In this document: positions 33,809 through 49,163 of the stretch, in pieces
Layout of the letters: each line of letters starts with the position of its first letter
How positions within the stretch are numbered: position 1 is the first letter of the stretch
Source: Stappia sp. ES.058
GTDB lineage: Bacteria; Pseudomonadota; Alphaproteobacteria; Rhizobiales; Stappiaceae
Length of the DNA: 64,000 bases
NCBI RefSeq assembly: GCF_900105595.1
Contig: NZ_LT629784.1
Span: 2,728,001-2,792,000 of the forward strand
Direction of reading: 5' to 3'
The notes under the pieces: model-generated
Databases searched by the model: none
The model's input: the letters and a program-made list of their open reading frames with translations, nothing else
What the model was told of the DNA's origin: nothing
Program-made: the position numbers and the translations under genes

Positions 33809-35608
33809 TCACGCGTCGTTTTCCGGCGGAACGAGACTGAAAACCGTGTCTCCCGCCTTGAGCGTGTCTTGGGAAAGATCCGGCTCCGGACGGAGCTTTC
33901 CGCCGGCGGACAGGATGAACAGGCTGATCGCCTCTTGCGCGCGTTCCTCGAGGAACCGGTCCTTGCCATAGGTCTCGCTCAAGGCGGTTGCCGACACCTT
34001 CCAGCCCTGCGCCAGTCGCGCGTCCAGCGCCTCGATGCCACCGCAGGCGGCCAGATAGGGCCTCCCACCGAGCGTCACCATCAACTGACGGTGCTGCGCG
34101 CTCTCTGTGTCGTCGCGGCCGATCTGCAGCACTTCGGCGCGCCCGATTTCCGGACCGAAGTTCGTACAGATCAGCGCGTTGTAGTCGTCGTTGTCGCTGG
34201 CCGCGAGCAAATGGCTGTAGGGCGCAAGCGATATGGTGTGTTCCGCCACTTCCGACAGAATCTCGCCGAAATGGGTTGGGACCCCCGCGTTGCGCGCCCG
34301 ACTCAAACGGCGCCAGTTGCGGTCCGAAATGAGAACGGGAATGTCCTTTTGACCAAGTTTTTCGGCGAGCGCGACCGTGAAGCGGTTGGCCCCGACGATG
34401 AGAAGCCCCGCGCCATTGCCGGACGACAGCCCGAGCGCGCGCGCCAGCGGCGCAATGGAAAACCCATGCGCGATCACGGTCACCACCACCACGGAGAAGG
34501 CGAGCGGCACGAGCCGTGCCCCGTCCTCCACGCCGCGTGCGACCAATAGCCCGGCGAACAGGCCCGAGACGGCGACCGCAACCACGCCGCGCGGCGCGAT
34601 CCAGCCGACGAGAAACCGTTCCTTCAGGCTCAGTCCGGTTCCAATCGTTGCCAGCCAGACCGACACCGGCCGCACCACGACAAGCAGCAGCACCACGAAT
34701 GCCACCGTACGCGGTTCGAAGGCCGAGACCAGGGCGGCCGGCTCCAGCGACGCGGTGAGAATGATGAAGACCCCCGACACTAACAGGATCGTCATGATCT
34801 CCTTGAAGCGTTTGACCTCGCCAAGCGAGGCGATGCGCGAATTGCCGAGCGCAAGCCCCAGCATGGTGACAGTCAGGAGACCGCTTTCCTCAAGCACCGC
34901 GTTGGAGATCGCATAGGTGCCGATGACCGTGGTGAGAATTACCGGGATTTTGAGGTATTCCGGCACATGACCGTTGACGAAGGCCCAGACCAACGCACGG
35001 CCCGCAAACCAGCCACCGGCAAGCCCCAGCACCAGCGCCAGCGCGACGCGCATGAGCAGAGTGTCGGCGTGATGCTGCCCGGAGACAACCAGAAACGCCT
35101 CGAAGACAAAGACCGCGATCAGGGCGCCCAGCGGGTCGGCGAGGATCGCCTCCCAACGCAGCAGTGCCGCCGGGCGCTTGGCGAGCTTTGCCTGCCTGAG
35201 CAAGGGGATGATTACCGTCGGCCCCGTTACCACAAGAATGCCGCCGAAGATCAGCGCCGGCCACAGGCTCAACTCCGCGACATAGAAGGCGTTTGCCGAC
35301 CCCAGCACGAAGGCCACGGGCGCGCCGATGAAGACGATCCGGCGCACCGCTTTGGTGGTTCCGGCGATCTCGTGGAAATTGAGCGTCAGCCCGCCCTCGA
35401 ACAGGATAATCGCCACGGCAACGGCCACAAGCGGCTGCACCAGTCCGGCGAACTGCACGTCGGGCTGGACCAGGCCGGTGACCGGCCCGGCAAGCGCGCC
35501 GGCGGCCAGCAGAAGCACGATGGCTGGAAGCTGAAAGCGCCAGGCGACCCACTGGGCAGCGACGCCGGCGGCGGCGATCATGGCGACGGCGGTCACGACA
35601 TTGGACAT
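33809..35608 (-). CDS. Cation/proton antiporter with RCK (TrkA-N-like) domain
   Basis: 599 residues. About 12 membrane helices (residues 5-390) match the CPA/NhaP-type sodium- or potassium-proton antiporters, with LFEGGLTL, VTGPTVIIPLLR and WIAPRGVVAVAVSGLFA. Residues 400-510 form a nucleotide-binding RCK-N-like domain (LLIVGANRFTVALAEKLGQ, PVLISDRNWRRL), and the tail (about 525-595) is TrkA-C-like. It exchanges protons for Na+ or K+ across the inner membrane and may be gated by NAD(H) or another nucleotide; the ion is not certain. Divergent from the TPR gene. Confidence 0.9.
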   Translation of the reverse strand: MSNVVTAVAMIAAAGVAAQWVAWRFQLPAIVLLLAAGALAGPVTGLVQPDVQFAGLVQPLVAVAVAIILFEGGLTLNFHEIAGTTKAVRRIVFIGAPVAFVLGSANAFYVAELSLWPALIFGGILVVTGPTVIIPLLRQAKLAKRPAALLRWEAILADPLGALIAVFVFEAFLVVSGQHHADTLLMRVALALVLGLAGGWFAGRALVWAFVNGHVPEYLKIPVILTTVIGTYAISNAVLEESGLLTVTMLGLALGNSRIASLGEVKRFKEIMTILLVSGVFIILTASLEPAALVSAFEPRTVAFVVLLLVVVRPVSVWLATIGTGLSLKERFLVGWIAPRGVVAVAVSGLFAGLLVARGVEDGARLVPLAFSVVVVTVIAHGFSIAPLARALGLSSGNGAGLLIVGANRFTVALAEKLGQKDIPVLISDRNWRRLSRARNAGVPTHFGEILSEVAEHTISLAPYSHLLAASDNDDYNALICTNFGPEIGRAEVLQIGRDDTESAQHRQLMVTLGGRPYLAACGGIEALDARLAQGWKVSATALSETYGKDRFLEERAQEAISLFILSAGGKLRPEPDLSQDTLKAGDTVFSLVPPENDA

Positions 35609-35753
35609 GCGCGCAGAAAACTCCCGATACTCATTCGCGCAAGATGACGCGGGCCGATGAATTTGGACGAAAGCTTGCCTGCATGCGGAGCCAAGTCAAT
35701 GGCAGGGCCGTCAACCGGCTCGGGAAGAAAGACAAAACCGAGGAGCACACGCC

Positions 35754-36371
35754 ATGTCACGACGCCAGTTGCCGCACATGTTCCGCGACCTGCAAACACC
35801 CGTCCCGAAACATCGCTACGCGCTCGCCCGTGTGCTGGGCGCCGCCGCGATCGCCTTCGTCCTGGCGTTTGGACCCGCGAAAGCCGGGAGCGACGCGCTC
35901 TTCGCCGCGCTCAAGGCGGCCGAGACCGAGCATGCGGCCCGTTTGATCGAAGCGGAAATCTGGGAAGCCTGGGTCGATACCGCACCGAGCGATAAGATCA
36001 ATGCGCTGACCCGCGAGGCCATGCGCAAGCGCAGCCAGTTCGACTTCGAAGGCGCGCGGCTGATCCTGAACGATGTGGTGGAAAAAGCGCCCGACTATGC
36101 CGAAGGGTGGAACCAGCGCGCCTTCGTGCTTTTCCTGCAGCAGAAATACGACGCCGCGCTGTCCGATCTGGACAAGGCGCTGGCGCTGGAGCCGCGTCAT
36201 TTCGGCGCCATGAGCGGCAAGGCCCGCATTCTCATGGGGCAGGGTCGAGTGCGATTGGGACAGAAGGTCCTGCGGGAGGCCGTGGCGCTATACCCGTTCA
36301 TCCGGGAACGGCACATGCTGATCCCGCTGCCCGACGACGAGAACACCGAACCCGTCGGCCAGCCACTTTGA
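35754..36371 (+). CDS. Exported TPR protein
   Basis: 205 residues. A hydrophobic segment (about 25-43, ARVLGAAAIAFVLAFGPAKA) with an Ala-x-Ala end reads as a signal peptide after a long basic n-region, so it is probably periplasmic; a Met at codon 9 is an alternative start. Residues 85-175 contain at least two tetratricopeptide repeats (FEGARLILNDVVEKAPDYAEGWNQ in part, YDAALSDLDKALALEPRHFGA). TPRs bind partner proteins; the partner is unknown. Convergent with uvrD, 30 bases apart. Confidence 0.82.
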   Translation: MSRRQLPHMFRDLQTPVPKHRYALARVLGAAAIAFVLAFGPAKAGSDALFAALKAAETEHAARLIEAEIWEAWVDTAPSDKINALTREAMRKRSQFDFEGARLILNDVVEKAPDYAEGWNQRAFVLFLQQKYDAALSDLDKALALEPRHFGAMSGKARILMGQGRVRLGQKVLREAVALYPFIRERHMLIPLPDDENTEPVGQPL

Positions 36372-36401
36372 AATGTGGCCCCTGGCCGACGTCTGAAAAC
36401 T

Positions 36402-38864
<2,463 letters not shown>

Positions 38865-38990
38865 TCAGGATTGTGTCTCGACAGTTTGGATGTGCACGCG
38901 CGCGAATCTGTTCGCTGTTTGGACCAATATAGCAGCTTCCTGCCGTGTTGGGAGGGATAGACAGCGAAACAGGCACGTGTCCGCCCGCAA

Positions 38991-41779
<2,789 letters not shown>

Positions 41780-41845
41780 TCCCTTGCTGCAGTTCCCGAA
41801 ACACCCGTACCGACATCGTGACGATTGACCGGGCGGGCGGGCGCG

Positions 41846-43522
41846 TCAGGAATGCGCGGGCGCGTCGGCCAGAAGACGGTCGGCGGCGGCGCGCGCCTCG
41901 TCGGTGATCGTCGCACCGGCGAGCATGCGGGCGATCTCCTCGCGGCGATGCTCGACGTCGATCCGCCGCACGCGAGTCGCGACCCGCTCCTCGTCCGTGT
42001 CTTCCTTCATGATCAGAAAATGACCGCCGGCCCGCGCCGCGACCTGCGGTGCATGGGTGACAGTCAGGACCTGAACGTTTCCGGCCAATCGCGCCAGCCG
42101 GTTGCCGATCGCCTCCGCCACGGCGCCCCCGACACCTGTGTCGATCTCGTCGAACACCAGTGTCGGCGCCGATCCCTTGTCCGCCAGCGACACCTTGAGC
42201 GCCAGCAGGAAACGGGACAATTCGCCGCCCGACGCCACCTTCATCATCGGCCCGGGCCTGGTGCCGGGGTTGGTCTGCACCCAGAACTCGATCTGGTCGA
42301 TGCCGTCGCGGGTGCGCTCGACAGGACTGCTTTCCAGATTGACGATGAAACGGGCCCGGTCGAGCTTCAGATCCGGCAATTCGGCCCCGACCGCCGCCTC
42401 GAGGCCGGCCGCGGCCGCCTTGCGCTTTTCCGACAGGGCGGCGGCGCGCTCGTCATAGACGGTCAACGCGGCGCGCGCGGCATCGGCAAGACCGGCCAAA
42501 GCCTCCTCACCCGCATCAAGCGCGGCAAGGTCCGCATCGAACCGCGCCCGCACCCCCGGCAGTTCCTCCACCGGCACCTGATATTTTCGCGAGGCGGCGC
42601 GCAGCGCAAAAAGCCGCTCTTCCGTCGTCTCAAGCGTCCTGGGATCGAACTCCGTTTCGCGCAGCGAGGCCTCCAGCCCGGCACGCGCATCTTCCAGCCT
42701 GTCGAGCGCTTCCGCCAGATTGGCGGTGGGGGCTGTCAGGAGATCCGGCACCTGTTCCACCTTGCGCTCCAATCGGCGCCAGAGCGACGCAATCTCTCCG
42801 ATCGGCGAGGCATTGCCGTTGAGAAGATCGAATGCCTCGCCGAGATCGCCGGCGATCTTTTCCACCTGCATCATCGACTGGCGCCTGGCGGCCAGTTCTT
42901 CTTCCTCGCCATCGCGGGGGTCGAGCGTGGCCAGTTCCGCCGCCGCCGCACGCAGATAGTCGGCCTCGCGGCGCGCCGCCTCGATACGCTCTTCCTGATC
43001 CTTCAACGCCTTGTCGGCCTTGCGCATCACCGAGAAGGCCTCGCTGACCCCGGCGACCTCGGCCGAACATTCCGCGAAGGAATCGAGCAGACGGCGATGC
43101 TCGGCCGGATCGATATAGGCGCGCGCCTCGTTCTGGCCGTGGATCTCCACAAGCTGGCCGCCGACCTGGCGTAGCAGCGACACGCTCACCGGCGCATCGT
43201 TGATAAACGCACGGCTGCGCCCGTCCTGGGCCTGGACACGGCGCAGGATCACGTCGCCGTCGGCCTCCAGATCATGGGAAAGAAGAATTCTGCGGACGGG
43301 ATGCGCCATCGGCACATCGAAAGCGGCGGTGACCTGCCCCTGCGCCTGACCGTGGCGCACGAGGCCCGCATCGCCGCGTCCACCGAGCGCCAGACTGAGC
43401 GAGTCGAGCAAAATGGACTTGCCCGCACCCGTCTCACCGGTCAGCACGGACATGCCCGTCCCGAACGTGAGGTCGAGCCGGTCGATCAAAACGATATCTC
43501 GGATGGCAAGCGCGGCAAGCAT
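41846..43522 (-). CDS. recN: DNA repair protein RecN
   Basis: 558 residues from the ATG at 43522 (MLAALAIRDIVLIDRLDLTF, the family opening). SMC-like ATPase that acts on double-strand breaks. Walker A GETGAGKS at 29-36; a long central coiled coil (about 155-390); the C-terminal half has the ABC signature SGGELSRFLLALK and Walker B LVFDEIDTGVGG. In-frame sequence upstream of the chosen start is Ser/Arg-rich and lies in the gap to bamD. The bamD-recN-ligA order is common downstream of the dcw cluster in this bacterial group. Confidence 0.95.
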   Translation of the reverse strand: MLAALAIRDIVLIDRLDLTFGTGMSVLTGETGAGKSILLDSLSLALGGRGDAGLVRHGQAQGQVTAAFDVPMAHPVRRILLSHDLEADGDVILRRVQAQDGRSRAFINDAPVSVSLLRQVGGQLVEIHGQNEARAYIDPAEHRRLLDSFAECSAEVAGVSEAFSVMRKADKALKDQEERIEAARREADYLRAAAAELATLDPRDGEEEELAARRQSMMQVEKIAGDLGEAFDLLNGNASPIGEIASLWRRLERKVEQVPDLLTAPTANLAEALDRLEDARAGLEASLRETEFDPRTLETTEERLFALRAASRKYQVPVEELPGVRARFDADLAALDAGEEALAGLADAARAALTVYDERAAALSEKRKAAAAGLEAAVGAELPDLKLDRARFIVNLESSPVERTRDGIDQIEFWVQTNPGTRPGPMMKVASGGELSRFLLALKVSLADKGSAPTLVFDEIDTGVGGAVAEAIGNRLARLAGNVQVLTVTHAPQVAARAGGHFLIMKEDTDEERVATRVRRIDVEHRREEIARMLAGATITDEARAAADRLLADAPAHS

Positions 43523-43611
43523 GCGTGCAAAGACCGGATCGTTTGAGGCGCGCAGCACAAAAGCGCGCTGCGGCACGGAAGAAGAATGCGAGGTCGGGCG
43601 AAAACGCCTCC

Positions 43612-44472
43612 CTACAGGGAAATACCGCCGAACGCCCGGCTGATCCAGCTGCCCGAATCCGCTTCCGGAGAATAGCCGCCGGTCTTCAGCAGACTGTAGG
43701 CGTCCCTGTACCACTGGCTGTCCGGGAAATTGTGCCCGAGAACGGCCGCCGCCGTCTGCGCCTCGTTGATGACGCCAAGCGCATAATAGCTCTCGGTCAG
43801 CCGGAACAGGGCTTCCTCGATGTGGCGGGTCGTCTGGTAATCGGTGACTACCACCTTGAAGCGGTTGATCGCCGCGATCTGGTGGCCACGCTTCAGATAG
43901 TAGCGTCCGACCTCCATCTCCTTGCCGGCCATCTGGTCCCGCGAGATACGGATCTTGGTACGCGCGTCTTCCGCATATTCGGAATCCGGGTAGCGCTGCA
44001 CCAGTTCGCCGTAGGCGGCCATGGCGCGCTGCGTCATCTCCTGATCCCGCGTCACGTCCGGGATCTGCTTGTGATAGGACTGACCGATGATGTAGAGCGC
44101 ATAGGCACTGTCATCGCTGCCGGGATAAAGCGTCGTGAAGCGTTTGGCCGCCGTGATCGCCTCTGTGAACTTGCCACTGGAATAGTTGAGATAGGCGAGA
44201 TTGATCAGCGCTTTACGTGAGTACTCGGAGTACGGGTGGAGCTTGTCCACTTCCTCGAACTTGACCCGCGCATCGCTCAGGCGGCCTTCGTTGCGCAGCG
44301 CCAGCCCCTCGTTGTAGAGCACCTCCGCCGGCGTGTCGTTGGTCGCGAAGTCGTCGTCGGACCCGGTTGACGAGCAGGCTGCGAGCGACAGGCTCGCGAC
44401 CGCGAGCGCGGCGGCGATGGACCGGCGCATGCGGCGCGTCGGCGCGGTGGAATTGGGCAGAGCCGCCTTCAC
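43612..44472 (-). CDS. bamD: BamD outer-membrane assembly lipoprotein
   Basis: 286 residues from a GTG at 44472 with AAGGAGAG just upstream. A signal peptide ends in the lipobox SLAAC (Cys33), so it is an outer-membrane lipoprotein of the BAM complex. Five TPR-like repeats follow (ALRNEGRLSDARVKFEEVDKL in part, YPGSDDSAYALYIIG, RYPDSEYAEDA), typical of BamD/ComL. It is essential for beta-barrel protein insertion in other bacteria. Lies 264 bases after lpxC, a gap that probably holds its promoter; a GTGTT-N9-AACAC inverted repeat is visible there. Confidence 0.94.
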   Translation of the reverse strand: MKAALPNSTAPTRRMRRSIAAALAVASLSLAACSSTGSDDDFATNDTPAEVLYNEGLALRNEGRLSDARVKFEEVDKLHPYSEYSRKALINLAYLNYSSGKFTEAITAAKRFTTLYPGSDDSAYALYIIGQSYHKQIPDVTRDQEMTQRAMAAYGELVQRYPDSEYAEDARTKIRISRDQMAGKEMEVGRYYLKRGHQIAAINRFKVVVTDYQTTRHIEEALFRLTESYYALGVINEAQTAAAVLGHNFPDSQWYRDAYSLLKTGGYSPEADSGSWISRAFGGISL

Positions 44473-44736
44473 GTTTTCACTCTCCTTGACACGTCATATC
44501 ACGCGGGCGCATCCGGCACTGTCGATCCCCCGGCCTTGCACGGCCACGAGACAGCCAAGACCCGGCAACGATATCATACAACTGCACTCGCAGGCGCAAG
44601 ACGACAGGTGCGAGACCGTGTTGTAACGGATAACACCCTGTCGCGTCACGTCATGTGCGTGCAATTTGTCGCTTTTTTGTGGCCGAAGCTCTTAAGGGAC
44701 GGATGGCGAGGTCGCGCGTGCGGCGACACGGCATGC

Positions 44737-45774
44737 CTAGGAGGCGGACTGACCAACCGCCATCAACGGGCGAAGCTCGCCGCCGGAAACCAGCGCAGGC
44801 TCGCGGTCGAACCGGCCCTCGACGATCTCGAACGCATCCGCACCCGCCGTCTCGAAAAGCTCGACGAGGATCGCGTGATTCATCCGGTGGCCGCCCTTGT
44901 AGGAATGATAGGAACCGATGAAGGGCAGACCTGCAAGCGCAAGATCACCGACAGCGTCCAGCATCTTGTGGCGGACGAATTCGTCGTGCCAGCGCGTGCC
45001 TTCCGGGTTGAGCACGCGACCGTCGGAAATCGCCACCGAGTTCTCAAGCGACGATCCGAGCGCAAAGCCCATGGACCACAGCTTCTCGACATCCTGCACC
45101 GACCCGAAGGTGCGCGCACGCGCAAGCCCGTCACGGAAGGCGTCCGGCGTGAGATCCAGCACGAGGCGCTGGCGTCCGATCACCTCGGCGTCGAAATCAA
45201 TGGTGACGTCGAACCGGCAGCCGTCGAAGGGACGCAACTCGCACCACGCGTTGCCCTGATCGACACGAACGGTCTTCTTGATGCGCAGGTAGCGACGCGC
45301 AGCGGCGAGCTTGCGCATACCCACCTGCTCGATCGCCTCGACGAAGGCCGCCGAGCTGCCATCCATGATGGGCATCTCCGGACCGTCGAGTTCGACGGTC
45401 GCATTGTCGACCCCAAGCCCACGCAGGGCCGCCATCAGATGTTCGACGGTGGACACGCCGCCTGCCTTCGGATCGCCGATCACGGTACAAAGGGAGGTGG
45501 CGGTCACGGCGCGCCAATGCGCCGGAATTTCGATGTCGCGGCCGGTTTCGGGGTTCTGTGCGGCAAAAACGATGCCGGTGCCGGCGTCCGCCGGATGAAG
45601 CGTGACCGCGGCCGGATCGCCTGAATGGACGCCAATGCCCCTCAAGGATACGGAGCCGGCGAGTGTGGTTTGCCGGTCTGAGCCTCTTTTCATCAGTCGA
45701 TCACCCTGTTTGCGAACCCCGGTAGCGACGATCTGGAAGGGCATCGGCAAATCGGCGCGAATCGACGCATTCAC
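44737..45774 (-). CDS. lpxC: UDP-3-O-acyl-N-acetylglucosamine deacetylase
   Basis: 345 residues from a GTG at 45774 with a strong AAGGGGG 7 bases upstream; an ATG 27 codons later (MKRGSDRQTTL) would match the usual LpxC start, so 28 extra residues may or may not be made. Zinc ligands are seen in STVEHLMAAL (His) and HKMLDAVGDLAL (His and Asp), and the second His segment is SYHSYKGGHRMNH. It performs the committed step of lipid A synthesis in the cytosol. It follows ftsZ as in many proteobacteria but is separated by a strong terminator, so it has its own promoter. Confidence 0.96.
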   Translation of the reverse strand: MNASIRADLPMPFQIVATGVRKQGDRLMKRGSDRQTTLAGSVSLRGIGVHSGDPAAVTLHPADAGTGIVFAAQNPETGRDIEIPAHWRAVTATSLCTVIGDPKAGGVSTVEHLMAALRGLGVDNATVELDGPEMPIMDGSSAAFVEAIEQVGMRKLAAARRYLRIKKTVRVDQGNAWCELRPFDGCRFDVTIDFDAEVIGRQRLVLDLTPDAFRDGLARARTFGSVQDVEKLWSMGFALGSSLENSVAISDGRVLNPEGTRWHDEFVRHKMLDAVGDLALAGLPFIGSYHSYKGGHRMNHAILVELFETAGADAFEIVEGRFDREPALVSGGELRPLMAVGQSAS

Positions 45775-45839
45775 CGCGCGACCCCCTTGATCGCAGGTGC
45801 AACATACAAGCAGGAGCGGTGGGGTCTAAATAAAGCTTT

Positions 45840-45854
45840 GTTACGGTATGTAAC
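45840..45854. promoter_or_regulatory. Inverted repeat upstream of lpxC
   Basis: GTTAC-N5-GTAAC lies 66 bases before the lpxC GTG in an A+T-rich promoter-like stretch (45775-45900) between lpxC and the ftsZ terminator. It may be an operator; no regulator can be assigned. Confidence 0.3.
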
Positions 45855-45892
45855 GAAGTCTTAAATTTTAGAACACTGATTCAAAAAGGGTT

Positions 45893-45940
45893 TTCATCAA
45901 AAAAGAAACGGACGATCCGGTGAGGGGCCGGATCGTCCGC
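45893..45940 (-). terminator. Terminator after ftsZ
   Basis: On the minus strand, CGGACGATCCGG and its 12-bp complement enclose a 7-base loop and are followed by a T-rich tail (TTTCTTTTTT). It lies about 30 bases after the ftsZ stop and closes the dcw transcript. Confidence 0.93.
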
Positions 45941-45971
45941 AATGCGAGGAAGTGTCGAGAGGCTCCCGGGA

Positions 45972-47735
45972 TCAGTTCGCCTGACGGCGAAGGAACGCCG
46001 GGATCTCCAACTGGTCGTCCTCGGACATGGTCCGCGGCTGCGGCGCGCTGCGACCGGTCAGGTCAAGCTGGCCGGCTGCCCCCTGCTGGGCCGGACGCGG
46101 GGCGGCCGGGCGCGGAGCTGCCGGGCGGACCGCGGCCTGCTGCGGCTGGGCTGCCGGACGCGGGGCCTCCGGGGCCGGAGCCGGACGTTCCGCACGCGGC
46201 ATCGAAGCCTGTTCGGGTGCATGGGAGTACGCCATGTCTTCATCGTCTTCCTTGCGCGACAGGCCGCTTGCAAGTCGACGCAGCAGGCCCATCGGACGAC
46301 GCTCGTCACCGTGTTCGTCGTGATCCGCGGCGTCATGGGCGCGCATTTCACGCTGGGCGACGGGCGGAAAGTCCTCGATCGACGGCATCCGTCCCGGCTG
46401 TGTCGCCGTTTCCGCGACCGGCGGAATATACGGCTGGACGGCCGGCTGCTCGGCAACGCTTCGCGCCTGCGGGTCGGCATCGAAATCGTCGACAGGGGCA
46501 GCCTTGTCCATCATGTCCGGGGCCGGGGAAAACGGTGCAATCTCGACGTCGGGATCGGTCGAGGACTTCACCGGCTCCGGGATTTCCAGTTCCTGCTCGA
46601 GCCGTTGAACGGCAGCAGCGCGCACGGGCGCCGCCGGACGCGGCTGCGGCGCGGTGGCCTTGGCCTGCGATACATCGGCCTTGGGCTGATCGGCAGGGTC
46701 GGAAATGGTTTTCAACCGCTCGGTCAATTCCGCCATGCGCGCCTCGGCCGGAGAGACGTCCTCGCGCAGCTCCTTGTCGATGCCGGTCGCCACGACGGAG
46801 ACACGGATGATGCCGTCGAGGCTCTCGTCGAAGGTTGCGCCCAGTATGATGTTGGCGTCGGAATCGATCTCTTCGCGAATGCGGGTGGCCGCCTCGTCCA
46901 GTTCGAACAACGTCAGATCGTTGCCGCCAGTGATCGAGATCAGCAGACCGCGCGCACCCTTCATCGAGGTCTCGTCGAGGAGCGGGTTGGCAATCGCCGC
47001 TTCCGCCGCCTGCATGGCGCGCTTGTCGCCCGAGGCCTCGCCGGTGCCCATCATCGCCTTGCCCATGCCGCGCATGATCGACCGCACATCGGCAAAGTCG
47101 AGATTGATGAGGCCTTCCTTGACCATAAGGTCGGTGATGCAGGCAACGCCCGAGTAGAGCACCTGATCGGCCATCGCGAAGGCATCCGCGAAGGTCGTCT
47201 GCGCATTGGCGATACGAAACAGGTTCTGGTTGGGAATGACGATCAGCGTGTCGACCGCCTTCTGCAATTCCAGGATGCCGGCTTCAGCGATGCGCATGCG
47301 GCGCACGCCCTCGAACTGGAACGGCTTGGTCACGACGCCGACAGTGAGTATTCCCATCTCGCGCGCCGCGCGGGCGATGACGGGGGCTGCCCCCGTGCCC
47401 GTACCGCCGCCCATCCCGGCAGTGATGAAGACCATATGCGACCCCGAGAGGTGGTCGTTGATTTCGTCGATCACTTCTTCGGCGGCGGCAGCGCCGACGT
47501 CCGGCTGCGATCCGGCGCCCAGCCCTTCCGTCACGGCGACGCCCATCTGGACGACCCGGTCGGAATGGTTGCTGGCAAGCGCCTGGGCATCGGTGTTTGC
47601 GACGACAAAATCGCAGCCCTGCAGGCCGGCCTGGATCATGTTGTTGACAGCATTGCCGCCGGCTCCGCCGACGCCGAACACCGTAATTCTTGGCTTCAGT
47701 TCCTGAAGGTCAGGCATTTGCAAATTGATGGTCAT
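45972..47735 (-). CDS. ftsZ: Cell division protein FtsZ
   Basis: 587 residues. Tubulin-like GTPase that forms the Z ring. N-terminal GTPase domain (about 10-190) with [11 protein letters not shown] and the T4 loop [11 protein letters not shown]7 synergy loop ([13 protein letters not shown]) and C-terminal domain to about 320. A long variable linker (about 330-570, Pro/Ala/Gln-rich) leads to the conserved tail [15 protein letters not shown], which binds FtsA and other partners. The long linker is typical of alphaproteobacteria. GAGGA 6 bases upstream supports the ATG. It is the last gene of the dcw run before a strong terminator; 105 bases separate it from ftsA. Confidence 0.98.
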   Translation of the reverse strand: MTINLQMPDLQELKPRITVFGVGGAGGNAVNNMIQAGLQGCDFVVANTDAQALASNHSDRVVQMGVAVTEGLGAGSQPDVGAAAAEEVIDEINDHLSGSHMVFITAGMGGGTGTGAAPVIARAAREMGILTVGVVTKPFQFEGVRRMRIAEAGILELQKAVDTLIVIPNQNLFRIANAQTTFADAFAMADQVLYSGVACITDLMVKEGLINLDFADVRSIMRGMGKAMMGTGEASGDKRAMQAAEAAIANPLLDETSMKGARGLLISITGGNDLTLFELDEAATRIREEIDSDANIILGATFDESLDGIIRVSVVATGIDKELREDVSPAEARMAELTERLKTISDPADQPKADVSQAKATAPQPRPAAPVRAAAVQRLEQELEIPEPVKSSTDPDVEIAPFSPAPDMMDKAAPVDDFDADPQARSVAEQPAVQPYIPPVAETATQPGRMPSIEDFPPVAQREMRAHDAADHDEHGDERRPMGLLRRLASGLSRKEDDEDMAYSHAPEQASMPRAERPAPAPEAPRPAAQPQQAAVRPAAPRPAAPRPAQQGAAGQLDLTGRSAPQPRTMSEDDQLEIPAFLRRQAN

Positions 47736-47840
47736 GGCTTCCTCGCGACCCTTGGATGCCCGTTCTGGACATCCGCCTCATTCCTCGTTTCCCTCAAATC
47801 ACGCCGGTGAACCGGCGCCTCTCCGAGGCGGTTTCCCGCC

Positions 47841-49163
47841 TCAGAAACTCTCGCGTAACCAGTTGCCGACCCGCGCCAGCGCGCCGGAACCGAGATTCCA
47901 GCGTCCCCGCAGGTTGCGCGGCTCGAACTGTTCGACCTGCGCCACCTGGGGATAGATCAGCAACCCGACGGCCGCCGCGAACGCCGGCCCCTTCGCGGCT
48001 TCCGGCAGCCCGGCGATCCCGAGCGGCCGGCCGAGCCGAACCTGACGACCCAGCACCCGGCGGGCCACATCGCCGAGGCCCGTGAGCTGGCTGGCACCGC
48101 CCGTCAGAACGATGCGCTTGCCCACCCGTCCGGCAAAGCCGGAGGCCGTGAGACGATCGCGCACCAGTTCCAGAATTTCCTCCACACGCGGCAGGATCAC
48201 CCGCGTCACCGTGGACCGCGGCACCTGGATCGGCAGGTCGCTGTCGGCATCCACCGGCGGCACCGAGATGAAATCCCGGTCGTCGGAATGGCTCGGCAAT
48301 GCCGAGCCCTGCAACGTCTTGATCCGTTCCGCGTCCGCAAGACGCGTCGAAAGCGCCCGCGCGATATCCATCGTCACGTGATGCCCGCCAACCGCGATCG
48401 CATCGAGATGCACCATCTGCCCCTCGACGAAGACCGAAAGGGTCGTCGTGCCCCCACCCATGTCGACGCAGGCAACGCCCAGCTCCGTCTCGTCCTCGAC
48501 CAAAGTGGACAGGCCGCTCGCATAGGGCGTCGCGACCATGGTCTCCACCGCGAGGTGACCGCGGTTGATGCAAAGCTCCAGATTGCGCACCGGCGCAATT
48601 TCCGCAGTCGCGACCTGCATGTCGACACCAAGCCGGCGCCCCATCATGCCGCGCGGATCGCGCATGCCGCGATTGCCGTCGAGCGTGTAGGAGATCGGCA
48701 GCGCATGCATCACCGCCCGGTCATCGGCGACCGTATGCGCGCTTCCCGCGGACAACACGCGCTGGATGTCCGCCTCGCAGACCGAGTCACCGGCAAGGCC
48801 GACGCTTGCAGTAATGATCTCGGACCCGAGCCGGCCGCAGGTGACATTGGTGATCAGCGATTCCACCGTCAGGCCGGCCATTCTCTCCGCCGCATCGACC
48901 GACAACCGGATGGCCTGTTCGGCGGCGTCCATATCCACCACCACGCCGCTCTTCAGACCGCGCGAACGCTGATAGCCGTAGCCCAGAACCTCGATGGAAT
49001 GGGACCGGCCGGGCAGGACGCCATCGTCCCCGCGCGGCGTCAGTTTGGCGATCAGGCAGCACACCTTGGTCGAACCGATGTCGAGCACGGAAACGACGAC
49101 CGCTCGCCGGGACGGGAGCGGGCGCATGCGTGGCAGATAGATGGGGGCGCTGCGCCGGTTCAT
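47841..49163 (-). CDS. ftsA: Cell division protein FtsA
   Basis: 440 residues. Actin-like ATPase that tethers FtsZ to the inner membrane. VVSVLDIGSTKVCCLIAKL is the phosphate-1 motif, GVACVDMGGGTTTLSVF the phosphate-2 motif and IVLTGGASQLTGL the adenosine motif; the SHS2 (1C) domain lies between about 105 and 190. The C-terminal end (RVGNWLRESF) is the amphipathic membrane-targeting helix. Overlaps ftsQ by 4 bases (ATGA). Confidence 0.97.
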   Translation of the reverse strand: MNRRSAPIYLPRMRPLPSRRAVVVSVLDIGSTKVCCLIAKLTPRGDDGVLPGRSHSIEVLGYGYQRSRGLKSGVVVDMDAAEQAIRLSVDAAERMAGLTVESLITNVTCGRLGSEIITASVGLAGDSVCEADIQRVLSAGSAHTVADDRAVMHALPISYTLDGNRGMRDPRGMMGRRLGVDMQVATAEIAPVRNLELCINRGHLAVETMVATPYASGLSTLVEDETELGVACVDMGGGTTTLSVFVEGQMVHLDAIAVGGHHVTMDIARALSTRLADAERIKTLQGSALPSHSDDRDFISVPPVDADSDLPIQVPRSTVTRVILPRVEEILELVRDRLTASGFAGRVGKRIVLTGGASQLTGLGDVARRVLGRQVRLGRPLGIAGLPEAAKGPAFAAAVGLLIYPQVAQVEQFEPRNLRGRWNLGSGALARVGNWLRESF

